From positions 55,772,216 to 55,836,215 of the forward strand of contig OY821517.1 in assembly GCA_963682025.1 (NCBI GenBank): a stretch of 64,000 bases of DNA. Direction: 5' to 3'. The notes beneath the pieces were generated by a model. That model saw only the letters and a program-made list of their open reading frames with translations. It ran no database searches and was not told where the DNA came from. This document shows, piece by piece, positions 22,201 through 33,032 of the stretch. The first letter of the stretch is position 1; each line of letters starts with the position of its first letter. This DNA comes from Cordilura impudica. Its lineage: Eukaryota > Arthropoda > Insecta > Diptera > Scathophagidae. The translations under genes and the position numbers were made by a program.

Positions 22201-23510
22201 AAGGGTCCGCCATCTAACGTTTTTTTTTCCAACTAGTGCTTATTTCGTGAATGGTAACACTTAGCTCATGTATAATTTGACAGATAATTAGTTTTATCCT
22301 TCCGCTGAACGAATATGGTTGTGTATACGCTTGAACAACGCTGGGAAATATTGCAACATTACTTTGAAAATCATGGTAATGTTGCAGAATGTGTGCGAAA
22401 ATTGCGTACGGATTTTGGAAGAAGAGAAGCACCGTCAGCTCCATATGTTCGTTATCTTGTGAAAAAAGTGAAAGAAACTGGCATCCTCATCGATAAACCA
22501 AAGCGTGAAAAGCCAAAAACAGTGCGTACACCCGAGAATATTGCTGCTGTGGCAGAAAGTGTGCGTGAAGCGCCATCAACATCAATTCACCGTCGTTCTC
22601 AAGAATTGAACATTTCGGAGGCATCATTGAGACGAATTTTGCATAAAGATCTTGGTATGACGCCATACAAAGTCCCATTGGTTCAGGAGTTGAAGCCAAC
22701 TGACCATCCAATGCGTTTTCGCTTCGCTAAGAGGGCCTGCGATCGACTTACAGAAGATGAAATGGATTTTGCCAAAAAAAAAAATCATCTTTTCAGATGA
22801 AGCTCATTTTGATCTTGGCGGATATGTAAACAAGCAAAATTGTCGCATTTGGGGCACAGAAAACCCTCACGCATACACTGAAAAGCCGATACACCCAAAA
22901 CGAGTCACTGTTTGGTGCGGATTTTGGTCCAGAGGCATAATTTGGCCATTTTTCTTCGAAAATGAGCAAGGAGTGGCCGTTACAGTCAATGGCGATCGTT
23001 ATCGGGCCATGTCGAACGAATTTTTGTTCACAAAAATTGAAGAGGAGGATATTGGCAACATTTGGTTTCAACAGGACGGCGCTACGTGCCACACAGCCGA
23101 AGCTACACTCGATGTTTTGCGCCCTGTTTTTGAAGATCGCAGTATCAGCCGCAGAGCTGATGTCGTTTGGCCACCTCGGAGCTGCGATTTGACACCGTTG
23201 GACTATTATTTGTGGGGTGCCCTCAAAGATAAGTGTTACGCCAACAAGCCGGAGACAATTGACGCTTTAAAGTACAATATTCGTGAAGCTATTGGTGAAA
23301 TACAGCTGCACACAATCGATAATGGGCTTAAAAATTGGACCGATCGTGAAGGCTACTGCATGGCCAGCCGAGGCAGCCATTTGAATGAAGTTATTTTCCA
23401 TTATTAACCGGAAGGATTGTACTTTCAAATAAAAAAAGAAATTTTTGATAATATTCAGTAGTTTTTTTTTTTATAGCATTTTCAAAAAAAAAGTTATTTG
23501 GCGGACCCTT
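22201..23510 (+). mobile_element. rosa-like (DD41D) Tc1/mariner element, almost complete
   Basis: A 1310-bp element with terminal repeats AAGGGTCCGCCATCTAACG (left) and AAGGGTCCGCCAAATAACT (complement of right end), flanked by TA at 22199-22200 and 23511-23512. It contains one transposase gene with a single frameshift. It is inserted in the RTE element, whose frame rejoins across it. High terminal repeat identity and only one lesion suggest a recent insertion. Confidence 0.9.
22315..23407 (+). pseudogene. rosa-like DD41D transposase, one frameshift
   Basis: Cut-and-paste transposase. Residues 1-110 of the first frame (start ATG 22315) hold two helix-turn-helix units, MVVYTLEQRWEILQHYFENH and STSIHRRSQELNISEASLRR. 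Near 22773-22783 an A run puts the frame out by one base. The second frame continues IIFSDEAHFDL (first Asp, about 22796), NIWFQQDGATCHT (second Asp, about 23075) and CDLTPLDYYLWG (third Asp, about 23201). I count 41 residues between the second and third Asp. That spacing marks the rosa (DD41D) group, described first from a tephritid fly. The C-terminus is complete (SRGSHLNEVIFHY). Otherwise intact; could be a recently dead copy. Confidence 0.9.
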
Positions 23511-23740
23511 TATTTCGTAACGGTTTTGACGAAGTGCAGTTTTTTGATTGTTTTATATAGGTCCCCTGTTCTCTCTGACTCGGCTGCAGTTTGTTCATGA
23601 TTCACTATATTTAATTAAAATTTTTATTAATACTCTAATGGGTATTTTTATTCGACCTTATGTTTTAATTTTAATTAAATAATTTCTTCCAGCTCGAGGT
23701 AGAACTGGTAGAAGATCTTCACAAATACAATATAATATCT

Positions 23741-25237
23741 GTGATAGAAAAGCGAAAGTTTAAAAAAGACGCGGCATTTGCGCCAAGAATTTATGGATTG
23801 CCAAAAATCCATAAAGATAGTCTTCCGTTAAGGCCAATATGTTCATCAATTAACTCACCGTCAAATGAACTCTGTAAATTTCTGACTAATATTTTAAAGA
23901 ATATAACTAAAGACTCGGAGTATAATGTAAAGGACGCTATAGAATTTAAAAACAATATTAACAACAGTGTGATATATAATGACGAGAAACTCGTTTCTTT
24001 CGATGTGGTGTCATTATTCCCAAGTATTCCTGTGGATTATGCAATAGACGTCATCAAAGATAAGTGGGATGAGATACAAAAACATACGACAATGCCGAAA
24101 GACTTATTTATGAAAATATTAAAATTCTGCATAAAAGATAATCGTTATTTTAAATATGGAGAAAGAATATATAACCAATGTAGTGGATTACCTATGGGAT
24201 CACCAGCGTCGCCAATAGTAGCGGATATTGTGATGGAGGAACTATTGCGAAAAACAATGAATAACCTTGACAAGAAACCTAGACTTCTTACGAAATACGT
24301 GGACGATTTATTTTGCATCATAAATACAAGTGAGATTGATAATATACTCAGGCAGCTAAACAATTTCCACTACAATATCAAATTTACCATCGAGGAGGAA
24401 GAAGGCGGAAGATTGCCTTATCTAGATACATTAGTTATAAGGAAAGGAAACCAAATTAAGATAGATTGGTACCAAAAACCAACATCGTCAGGGAGAATAA
24501 TCAATTATCACTCATGCCAGCCAAGAAATATTATCATGAATACAGCAAACAATTTTATTAAAAGGGTACTAACGATCAGTGACAAACAGTTTCATAACGA
24601 TAACGTGAAGAGGATACAAGACATATTAAAAAAGAACTCATTCCCGGACAATATAATTAAAAAACTTGTTAAAATAAATAGAAATAATACTAACAACATC
24701 ATTAAAGAGAAACCTACAAAATCATACAAATCGGTAACCTACGTACCCAGAATCTCGGAGCGTATTGAGAAATCAGACATATACAACAAAGAGAAATACA
24801 AAATAGCACCAAAAGCTGGTAACACATTAAGACAACTTTTCTCCAACACGAAGAGCAAAATAAACAAACTTGATAAATCAAATCTAATTTATAAAATAAA
24901 ATGCGAAGGTGACAAAAACAACATATGCAATCAGGTATATGTTGGAACAACTAAGAATAAATTAAAAACTAGATTAGCAGGACATAAATCAGACCTGAGA
25001 AATAGGAAAAATTTTACGATACAAAAAACAGCACTTGCGGCCCACTGTGCGGAGAGAGGACATACACCAGACTTTGAAAATGTTGAGATTTTACATACTG
25101 AAGAGAATTATAAGAGACGCTTTACATTGGAAATGCTACACATAATTAACATACCAAAGGAAAAGAGAATAAATTATAAAACGGACACAGAAAATTGTGC
25201 ACATAGCTATAGACATATAATTAGAAAAATAAAATAA
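23741..25237 (+). CDS. Penelope-like reverse transcriptase with GIY-YIG endonuclease
   Basis: A 498-residue open frame with no stop; the same frame is open back to about 23693 (CTCGAG), so the true start is lost. Early RT blocks: FAPRIYGLPKIHK (13-25), LRPICSSINSP (30-40). Palm: LVSFDVVSLFPSIP (84-97, first Asp at 88), GLPMGSPASPIVADI (149-163), LTKYVDDLFC (183-192, catalytic YVDD), then GRLPYLDTLV. A basic linker follows, then the GIY-YIG nuclease at about 381-475: NLIYKIKCEG, QVYVGTTKNKLKTRL with its Arg, and FTLEMLHI with the metal-binding Glu. In this family the nuclease makes the nick that primes reverse transcription. It is the longest intact protein in the window. Usual family length is over 700 residues; about a third is missing at the N-terminus. 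Confidence 0.93.
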   Translation: MIEKRKFKKDAAFAPRIYGLPKIHKDSLPLRPICSSINSPSNELCKFLTNILKNITKDSEYNVKDAIEFKNNINNSVIYNDEKLVSFDVVSLFPSIPVDYAIDVIKDKWDEIQKHTTMPKDLFMKILKFCIKDNRYFKYGERIYNQCSGLPMGSPASPIVADIVMEELLRKTMNNLDKKPRLLTKYVDDLFCIINTSEIDNILRQLNNFHYNIKFTIEEEEGGRLPYLDTLVIRKGNQIKIDWYQKPTSSGRIINYHSCQPRNIIMNTANNFIKRVLTISDKQFHNDNVKRIQDILKKNSFPDNIIKKLVKINRNNTNNIIKEKPTKSYKSVTYVPRISERIEKSDIYNKEKYKIAPKAGNTLRQLFSNTKSKINKLDKSNLIYKIKCEGDKNNICNQVYVGTTKNKLKTRLAGHKSDLRNRKNFTIQKTALAAHCAERGHTPDFENVEILHTEENYKRRFTLEMLHIINIPKEKRINYKTDTENCAHSYRHIIRKIK

Positions 25238-25412
25238 GATCAATTAGTGCAATATTAGATGTTAACTCGTTGACACGTCATGTATGTTTAATTATTGTTA
25301 CGCGCCTTTTTTGTGAGTTTAATTTTTATATTTTATATATATTTTTATGTTTGTTATTGTCTCTGTTGAACAGTGGTGTAACTATGTTTTATTATTCTTA
25401 TAATTTAAGATC

Positions 25413-25441
25413 CTGAAGATGCCAACCGGAGGTTGGCGAAA
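25413..25441 (+). ncRNA. Hammerhead ribozyme-like motif of the Penelope-like tail
   Basis: CTGAAGA fits the hammerhead core CUGANGA. It is followed by a 7-bp stem II, GCCAACC/GGTTGGC closed by GGA, and then GAAA. Penelope-like elements are known to carry hammerhead motifs in their terminal repeats. The sequence after GAAA could form TATT/AATA, but I do not see a clean UH cleavage site or stem I. The motif may be active only as a dimer, or decayed. Confidence 0.55.
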
Positions 25442-25527
25442 TATTGAAAAATAAATTAATAAAAATAAAATTAATAAAAACAGACCTCGAGCTGGAAGAA
25501 ATTATTTAATTAAAATTTTTATTAATA

Positions 25528-28294
25528 TTTAAAATTTTCATCTCCAAATGTAGATGCATATTGTTGGTGAAATTTTTCCCAGAGAATTATATATGTTAGC
25601 TGAATTTTAATATGTACTGGTTCTTAGCAAATTTAATATCATTCATCAATGAACTGATCAAAATAGTTTGATTTCGAGGTTTTTATGAACACATAACCAG
25701 AAGAACATGCATCACTTAATGGATGCTGAGACTATCATTAAAATTTAAGTATTTACAAACACGATTATACCCCCTCCTGCTGTACCACAAATTAGGGTAG
25801 GATTAAAAAAAAAAAAATTTAAATCCCATAATTATTCAGCATGCATTTTCTTTATTTATCATCATTAGCAGTAAATCCTTCCAAAATTGTATTAAATATA
25901 ATTGCCACCAATTATAAATATCTATTGAAAAAAAAAAAAAAAGAATTCTCATACATTAGTGAGTTTCTTAGCATGTTTCAACTAATTTGTTGTCTGGTGG
26001 ATTTTTTCCACATGAACGAACGAAAGGATGATGGATGAAAAGCATAAACGACAAACTAAACTGTAGATTTTCTTTAAACACCTTTTCTTAAAACAGACCA
26101 AACACCTTTCGCAGAGACAACTTTACACAACTGGCAAAAGGTTTTTGGGGTGCACAATTGGTGGGAAAACAATTTTAAATATAATCTAAAACATATTGAA
26201 CAGCAGCTTAGCAACCAAATGTATTTAAGAAACAAACTTATGCAAATTGAAACCAACAAAAACATAAACTAGAATGAATATGCGGTAATATACAAACAAA
26301 CATTGACACTGGCAGCACTAATACATTAACATGAACGAGAACATTAACTATACAAGTTGTACAACACCGAAATAAGAAAATACAGCCGGATCGACGAAGG
26401 TAGAAACGGATCTGAACTTCCCTCTTTAAGTTTTGAAAACTGACAACAACATAAGGTAACAAAAAGTAAACGAAACAGAAAATGTCCTCTTTTAGTGGAA
26501 CAGCAAATATGTATATCTTTATGTATTTTGTTTTTGGGCCAAATACTAAAAACACAAACAAATCTATATGAATATAGATTGATGATATTACACTAATGTT
26601 ACCCTACCAACCATTCCAGCCCATGTGAGAATAATTTAAGTTTATACTTTAATTTCATAAAAAGGATTCATGTACAAGTAGTAAGGGTAACAACCGTAAC
26701 AATTATTGCACATGTCCTTTATAACGAAAAAAAAAAAAAAAAACAAAAACAAATCTAAAGACAATTCTCACAAAACTTGCAAAAGACATTTAAACTATTT
26801 TCTATTTTCTTCTATCAGTTTCAGAAAACACATTTAAAACATTTTGGAGTTGTTGCCAGAACGTGCATTTCAAGTTTATTACTGGCTCAACTCCTTAATA
26901 GCTACCGGTTCTAATAATCTAATTTGTCCCAAATAATATAAACAAAACCGAACAAAAACCAACAAAAGCCAAACAAAACAAAAGCTCAAAAAAAAATCTA
27001 AATCATCAATTTCAAAAATGCTTTCTTAAATCTTTTTTTTTCTTTTTTTAGATTTTTGACTAAGTATTTATTTCTTAAAAAAAAAAAGAAGAAGCAATTC
27101 ATCATGTGTCAAATTTACTTAATGTCTTTAAACTGACCAACAAACACATCACAAAATTAAAAAAAAAAAAAAAAAAAAAACAACATGACCGCAATGTAAC
27201 GCAGTGGTGGTCAACTTGTATGTAAACACGTGTGTATGTGTATATGTATGTGTGTGTTTGTGTGTGTGTGTGTGTGTTTTATCAGCCACCATCAATCTGA
27301 TGTAACACGAATTTTTGACATTTATCAAAGAAAAACTGTCCCTTTATTTCCTTTGACCATTCAACAGTTATAATCCTTTCATCCACTACCTTCCATGCTA
27401 TACCCTTACCTCCCTCCCCGCTCTAAATGGTTGAATGAATGACAACTATCTGTTGTATCATACAATTCCCATTTGGTTTGTTTAAATTGTTGGTGTTCGT
27501 TCTTCTTCCATTTTCAATCTTCATATGTCAACTTTAATGTGTGTAAAAAATACGCGTAAATGTTTGACAACATAAATTGCATTTTTCTTTAACTCTTTAC
27601 AAAAAAAAAAATGTCCACATTTTCTTTACAACTTTCTTTATGTTTTCATGTCTTTTGTCCCGTTTTTAGACAGACAGTCATTAGATCAAAGTTCAAATTT
27701 GTGTATTTGAATTTTGCTCTAAGTACGTGTATTTCCCCGTGTATTTTCCTATTGTTGCCATTACGTTTTTTTTTGTTTTTCTGCCGTTCTTAATGAAAAT
27801 GTATAAATTTCAATTGTTATGTTTTCATGTAATATTTCAATGTAATTAAGTTGAATATTTATGTTTTCACATTTATTTTAATGCCTTTTCTCTTTCGATG
27901 TCCCATCTATTGTTTCATCCATTGTGACTTTTTCTTATTATTCTGTGATAAGTGAAATAAAGGAACATTAAGTCTCGTATTATTACGCCGCAGTTTGCGT
28001 GTTTTTTTTTTCTTTTTTGTGAAACAACGAAAAATTCAGTTGGTTTGTATCCTGAATGTTGCGATGGATACAATTGCGAATATTTTGAAGAAATATTTTT
28101 AACTTGCAAAAGTTAGTCTAGCAAAATATGATAAAATATGTTTTCCATATATTATGAATATTTAATAACAGTGGCCAACAAGGTTTTTCCTACGGTAATT
28201 TGGTGGGCTGAATTCGAATCTGTACTTGGTTTTGCTCTATACAAAAGAAAATGTTTTTATTCGTTTTTTTTTACATAAAAAATCATTACTGTAT
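25528..28294. other. Probably unique DNA without recognised gene
   Basis: No transposon family recognised. Contains long A runs (25930, 26728, 27160), a GT repeat at 27229-27278 and several T-rich tracts. Short open frames show no signature. May be intronic or intergenic host DNA. Confidence 0.35.
27229..27278. repeat. GT microsatellite
   Basis: GTGTGTATGTGTATATGTAT followed by an uninterrupted GT run. Confidence 0.9.
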
Positions 28295-28342
28295 TTAAAA
28301 ATCAATGAATTTTAAAAAGTGAATGGCGTCATTTGAACGTCG
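28295..28342 (-). pseudogene. Detached 3' end of the split gene (stop codon side)
   Basis: If both Transib elements and two CGTCG copies are removed, the minus-strand reading from the gene at 36086 passes without a frame change from KKYKRR into SNDAIHFLKFIDF and a TAA at 28295. The seamless frame supports the rejoining, but 16 residues without a family signature are weak evidence alone. Confidence 0.5.
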
Positions 28343-31300
28343 CACGGTGGCTCATTTGACGAAAACTCGTGCCAAAAATCAATTTTCGAGTTGTTTGACT
28401 GGGCAAAAAGGTTTATAGTTTTTAATTAAGAACTGATTGAAGTATAAAATTCTGAAATATCATCCATTTTAAGTGTATAGCTTAGTTTGTACAGCTGGTC
28501 AAAGTTGGACTATTTTGAAAAAGAATGAAAAATGCCAAAAAAAAATCAATATTAATGCAGAGTTCAACTAGTGTTTGTTCAAAATCGGTTGGAGATAAAG
28601 TCATGAATTTTTTTCTCTTGTTTTTAGGAACAATTCCAAAGATATTAAAAAAATATATATGTATTTTTTAGAAAGGCCTAATTTTTATAATTTTTTTTTT
28701 TTTAACCTTTATTTTTTGCTTAATTTTCAAACTTTGAGTTGAGTTTAAAAAAAAAGGCCGGGCGTGCAAGAAATTTTGAAATTTTTTATTATTGAGGGAA
28801 TGTCCATGAAACAATAAAAAAAAACCATTGCCACAATCGTGCCCGATTGGAGATATTTGACCTTTTATGAGTCAACAAATGCCACATTACAGGTTGAGTA
28901 GTACCTATTATACTAAAGTTACTACTTAATATCTTTGTTATTGGATATGATAACTTCCTGAAAATTGGCACATAACTTAATTACAAGAAACAATTTTAAA
29001 TTTATACTCACTGACTAAGCCACGCCCCCTAGAAGAGTACGCTCCCATACGAAAACAGCAATTTTACGATTTTATTGAAAAACTTTAATTTTCTACGAAG
29101 CAATCATCAATGTTTTCAAACAAAGCAACCATTTCTGGCGAATATACAGTTTTTAATTCCGGTATTGATCTAACATGTCTCAGTGATGAAATTTTTGGGT
29201 CAGAAGACGCTAAGAGCATGTTAAATAAATCCTCGTTCTGGCTTTTTCGGGAAAACTTTCGAGTGTTTGAGAGTCTGTACTTTTTATAATCCTTGTTCCT
29301 GGCTTCTTGTGCTTCTTCGGATAATTCCCCAATAGGGAGAGATTGGTACTCCATAATTTGTTTGCCATGATCTAAAACTTTATGAACCGTTGGGGTTAAC
29401 ATTTTTTTTTGGATATTTTTCTTTAATTAACTCGGCGGTTCTTGAAGCATAAATTCCATATTTATTTGCGTCGACTTTTTCTCTGCAGTTAAGAACATTA
29501 AGCAAGACCTGCACCCTCTTTATGATTTCGGAGTCAATTCCAGTTATACGAGCAGTGATGTCCACATTTTTGAAAAATTTCCTTGCAGTGTTGCCATCGT
29601 TCGTGTTTCCAAAACCTTGTTTCGGCTGATCTACTAGAAGCCCAATTTCCTGGCGAAATTCTTGTTGAATTTTCCTTCTGGCATGTAAGGGAGATATGCC
29701 ATACTGGCAGTTGAGTTCATAAGCTATTGAGTCATTTTCATTCTGGAAGTTCTTTTGCGTCCTCTTACAAATTGCGCAAGTTCGTGTAGATTTTGTATTT
29801 GTGATTTCATTCAGGACTTTACCATCGATCATTGTGAGAAAAAGCTCGTGGTTTATACGAAACATTTTATTATGAATGCAAATTTCTGTTGGATGCAGTT
29901 CACCGATTTCATGTTTTATGTTGTTAACAGTGGTAGTTATATGTGCAGGAGTTTCTTTAGCATATTGAAACATTACTGGTCTACAAAAGTGAGTTGAAGA
30001 TGGTCGAGGGTTTTTCCAATGTTCAGCCAAGGTAGACTTTAACCTCAATGGAACAATTGAAACCATAAACATATTTGCGTCAGAAAAGCTCTCATCATTA
30101 TGTGGCGTAATTGATTGTTTGTATGCACTTTGTCCTGACGATCCGTCGCAGCCCCATTTTGTTAGTAATGTTAAATCACGTGGAAGTAAATCAAGTTCTT
30201 CCATGCTTTTCGTAGTGATTATCCGCTGAACAGTGTGGTTCAACATATCTTGAAGTTTAACTTTAGCTAGTACATCTGTTATCTCACAAGAAAGTGGCAC
30301 AGTTTCCTTTTTGGCTGACGTTATTCCAGAATAGCTTGGCAAAATGTCTACTTTCTTTGATTTTAAGGAATTGCGCAATATTATATATTTTTCTTTTGAT
30401 AACCCCAAATCGAGAAACAAAGCTAAGGCCTCTTCATTATTGAACTTTACATTTAATGTGGAGTACGGTGGAGTAGGAATGCTTTTTTGTATTCTTTGAA
30501 GCCTTTTCGGGCTCGCCTTGGATATTGCTGCTGTTATACTGCCTTTAACCCTTTCCTTGTTCTTGTTATAATTTAGTGATAAGGCTGTCGAAAGATTTAC
30601 CGTTGACATATTTTCAGTAGCACCAGTAAGCTTCCTCTTTTGGCTACGTTTCGAGCACTCATCTATTGAAACTTCGGGCCTTCCTCTAGAGCTTTTCGAA
30701 GTAGTGGGTTTCTCCATTTGAATGTCATCAAAAGTCAACTTATTATTTTCAAGCCATGTTCCATAACTTTCAATGAACATATTTCGGAACCGATGTTTTG
30801 CAATCCACTTTTGTCTTATATTTCTATAAAATCGTTTCAATGCATTTTCATGTTCCTGAATATTTTTGCAATTTAACTCTTTAGTTACAGCTATTATAAA
30901 GTTCTCAGCATTATCACTCTTTAAAAATAGTTCAAATAGTTGGTAATACGACAAAGCCATTTTTAACAAATTATGAAACACGCGTTGTTTGACGAAATAT
31001 ATAAGTTAAGTTATTTTTTATTTAAACTTTAAATTTTTTTAAATCTATGATGATTAACAAGATATTTCAAACTTTATCGAGAAGACACTTGTTGTCGTGT
31101 TGGCGTTCAAGCAGAGAGAGACCGGAAGCTCAGAAGTTGGTTGCGACTACAATATCATTGAAAGCCATTTTTCCAGAGTCAGCTGTTAAGTAAACACAGG
31201 GAGAGTAGTAGCTTAAAATGGTAGTATAGGACAGAAACACAATCAAGCCGTAAATCGGTACTCGAATACATATTTACATATGACTTCTAGAGGAGTATTT

Positions 31301-31453
31301 AGTCAAATCGGGGAACATATATATGGGGACTATATCTAAATCTGAACCGATTTCTCTCAATTTTACTTAATCAGTAAAAGTTTCAAATCGATATCTGCTG
31401 TAGTTCAAAAGCAATGATTTTTGGCACGTGTTTTCCCAAAATGAGCCACTGCG
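28343..31453 (-). mobile_element. Transib element, copy 1
   Basis: 3111 bp. Left end CACGGTGGCTCATTT and right end (complement) CGCAGTGGCTCATTTT share a longer inverted block that includes CGTGCCAAAAATCA. Both sides are flanked by CGTCG (28338-28342, 31454-31458), the 5-bp CGNCG target duplication known for Transib. Carries a nearly complete transposase. Its right CGTCG is also the left target copy of the next element. Confidence 0.92.
29085..30981 (-). pseudogene. Transib transposase (RAG1-like core), one frameshift
   Basis: The DDE transposase related to the RAG1 core recombinase; it cuts at CAC-type ends. First frame 30981-29380, 533 residues: N-terminal region, then KWGCDGSSGQS (first Asp at 279), FMVSIVPLRLKS, WKNPRPSSTHFCRPV, FLTMIDGKVLNEI (second Asp at 386) and a zinc pair CAICK. 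An A run near 29403-29410 then shifts the frame. The second frame 29402-29085 gives TPTVHKVLDHGKQI and PIGELSEEAQEARNK, with the acidic third block, and ends SSDPKISSLRH. Compared with copy 2, about 36 residues after PLHAR are absent in frame, so an internal deletion also occurred. The start could be the Met seven codons in (MALSYYQL). All catalytic acids are present, but the product would be split. Confidence 0.92.
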
Positions 31454-31782
31454 CGTCGCACTGTGGTTGAAATTTTGATTTCATTGGCCAAAAGTCAAAT
31501 TTTTTTGTCATCGATTTTTAAAATTTTAACGCCATTTTGTAGCTAATATATCCACATTAATGTAGCCAAAAATTTGGTTAAACTATTGCTAATTGTGGGC
31601 GTGGCATGCTGTCAAACTCAACTGTTTTTTTTAATTTCAGAAAAAGGTTAATAAATGGCTGCTACTCGCAAGTTATCGTCGATAATGACCTGCGGTCTTC
31701 TTTACAATGTTGGTAGGAATGCAGTCTTGAGTTGTTGTAAGTGGTGACAACCTAACCGTTTAATATTAGGGGTGTTCTGAAA

Positions 31783-32160
31783 TCTATAATATTAATAGGC
31801 TAGGCGACTTCTTGTGACCGATGTTTTGTTCTACCGTTTTATCCCGATTTTGACCAAACGTATATTATTTGAAAGGTATTTCATTTTAGCTGTTTTGTAG
31901 ATTTACAGATTTTTAAATTTTTTCCTTTATTTTAATTAAATCGTATTTAAAGTTGCTACTAACACATACATAAAATTATAAAATGCTATGTGTGTTTTTA
32001 TTAAATTTGTTAATGTGTTTGTAATAAAAATGAGTTTGTTTCTTTGTGTTGATTTGTGAATTGGCTATAATTGATTAGCATAACTTTAGGGTCTTTATTT
32101 AATGAAAAAATAAAATTTCCTAGAATTTGCACTCGAATTTCGAGGGCTGGAATCTGCTAG
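31783..32160 (+). mobile_element. Non-autonomous Helitron (HINE), copy 2, best ends
   Basis: 378 bp from TCTATAATATTAATAGGC to AATCTGCTAG, preceded by A and followed by T. The hairpin CTCGAATTTCGAG is at 32132-32144, 12 nt before CTAG. No terminal inverted repeats and no target duplication, as for Helitrons. No coding. Confidence 0.85.
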
Positions 32161-32257
32161 TATTTATTAAATACTACCGGGTGATCCAAGTAGAGATACT
32201 TTTTTCAATAGCCTTTTTTTGACAGATCACGTGTGAGTCGTGTCATACTGTCATGTT

Positions 32258-33005
32258 ATTATACCCTATACCACTATGTGGTTTGGGTATAATGACTTTG
32301 TGCTACTGTTTGTAACAACCAAAAATATTTGACCTAGACCCATCTTTAATTATACCGATCGAATCAGAATCACTTTCTGAGTTGATTTAACAATGTCCGT
32401 CCGTCCGTCCGTCTGTGTGTCCATGTAAAGCTTGTAATCAAACTGCAGGTCGCAAATATGAATATATTTTGATGAAATTTGGTATATAAGCTTTCATCGG
32501 CCATGGGATGAACGCTATTGAAATTGGTGGGAATCGGTCCATGTTCAGACCTAGCCCCCATACAAATTACCCATATGAAATCGACATAAATTGCCATAAG
32601 ATCCAAATTGTCATATAGATCTTACTCAAATTGGGTTTGTATGCGTTCATTACATCCACTAATGAGTAGTCCAAAAATGATCCCTTTGACCCCATATAGA
32701 GCTGCTTCCCGATCTTCACTTAAATCTATTAAAAAACAAAAATATTGCAGTGATTCTTCTCAAATTTTGTTTGTATATATTTTTGCAAAATACAAGACTT
32801 TACCAAACATGATCAGGATCAGATAGCATCCGATATGAACTTTTTCATATCTGCAGCCAAAAAAATTAATAAAAATCCCACTCAAATTTTGTTTTTGCTT
32901 ATTTTCAATGTCCAGTTAGTTGGGCCTAAGAGATAGGGTTTCTAAACGCATGGTATAGGGTATCGTATAGTCGGTCTAGATCGACTATAATTTTCTTACT
33001 TGTTT
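32258..33005 (+). mobile_element. DINE-like dispersed element, near full length
   Basis: Starts TTATACCCTATACCACTATG and ends ATTTTCTTACTTGTTTT, with all internal landmarks. The terminal palindrome is GGTCTAGATCGACTATA here, one base off the perfect form. Inserted between the end and the gene of the DD41D element. Confidence 0.85.
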
Positions 33006-33032
33006 TTGTTTAGTATTGTTTGGCATTTCATC

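Larger units (their letters stand above)
19440..23600 (-). mobile_element. RTE-type non-LTR retrotransposon, interrupted twice
   Basis: Minus-strand retroelement in three pieces. The 5' piece (23600-23511) and the piece 22200-21785 join in frame when the rosa element and one TA are removed: the reading passes from TSSKPLRN to SNGDLITSKNTQ. The latter piece ends with the RT entry block TECRNWRGITLLSM. After a second insertion (21790-20650), the RT resumes with a FLVFLDFEKALD block near 20400. DLDYADDICFI follows near 20130 (YADD catalytic pair), then LCYLDSIITTTGG-type and MLRRKWRWIGHTLRRSPDDV blocks to 19458. The last two blocks are characteristic of RTE-like proteins. Stops and frameshifts occur throughout. 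The endonuclease domain is not present upstream; the Penelope-like element begins there. Confidence 0.82.
23608..25527 (+). mobile_element. Penelope-like element, 5'-truncated
   Basis: Contains the RT plus GIY-YIG frame and a short AT-rich tail with a hammerhead-like motif. A 25-bp direct repeat (from TATTTAATTAAAATTTTTAT) lies at 23608-23632 and 25503-25527. The 3' flank 25485-25510 also holds an inverted copy of the 5' boundary (TTCTTCCAGCTCGAGG at 23685-23700). Inverted or partly repeated flanks are usual for Penelope-like elements. The RT N-terminus is missing, so this copy cannot be autonomous. Confidence 0.8.

Noticed and set aside
22793..23092. Minus-strand frame opposite the rosa transposase
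   Set aside because: Shadow of the transposase; no signature.
29085..30981. Host RAG1 homologue
   Set aside because: The protein is RAG1-like in its core, but terminal repeats and CGTCG target duplications show a Transib transposon.
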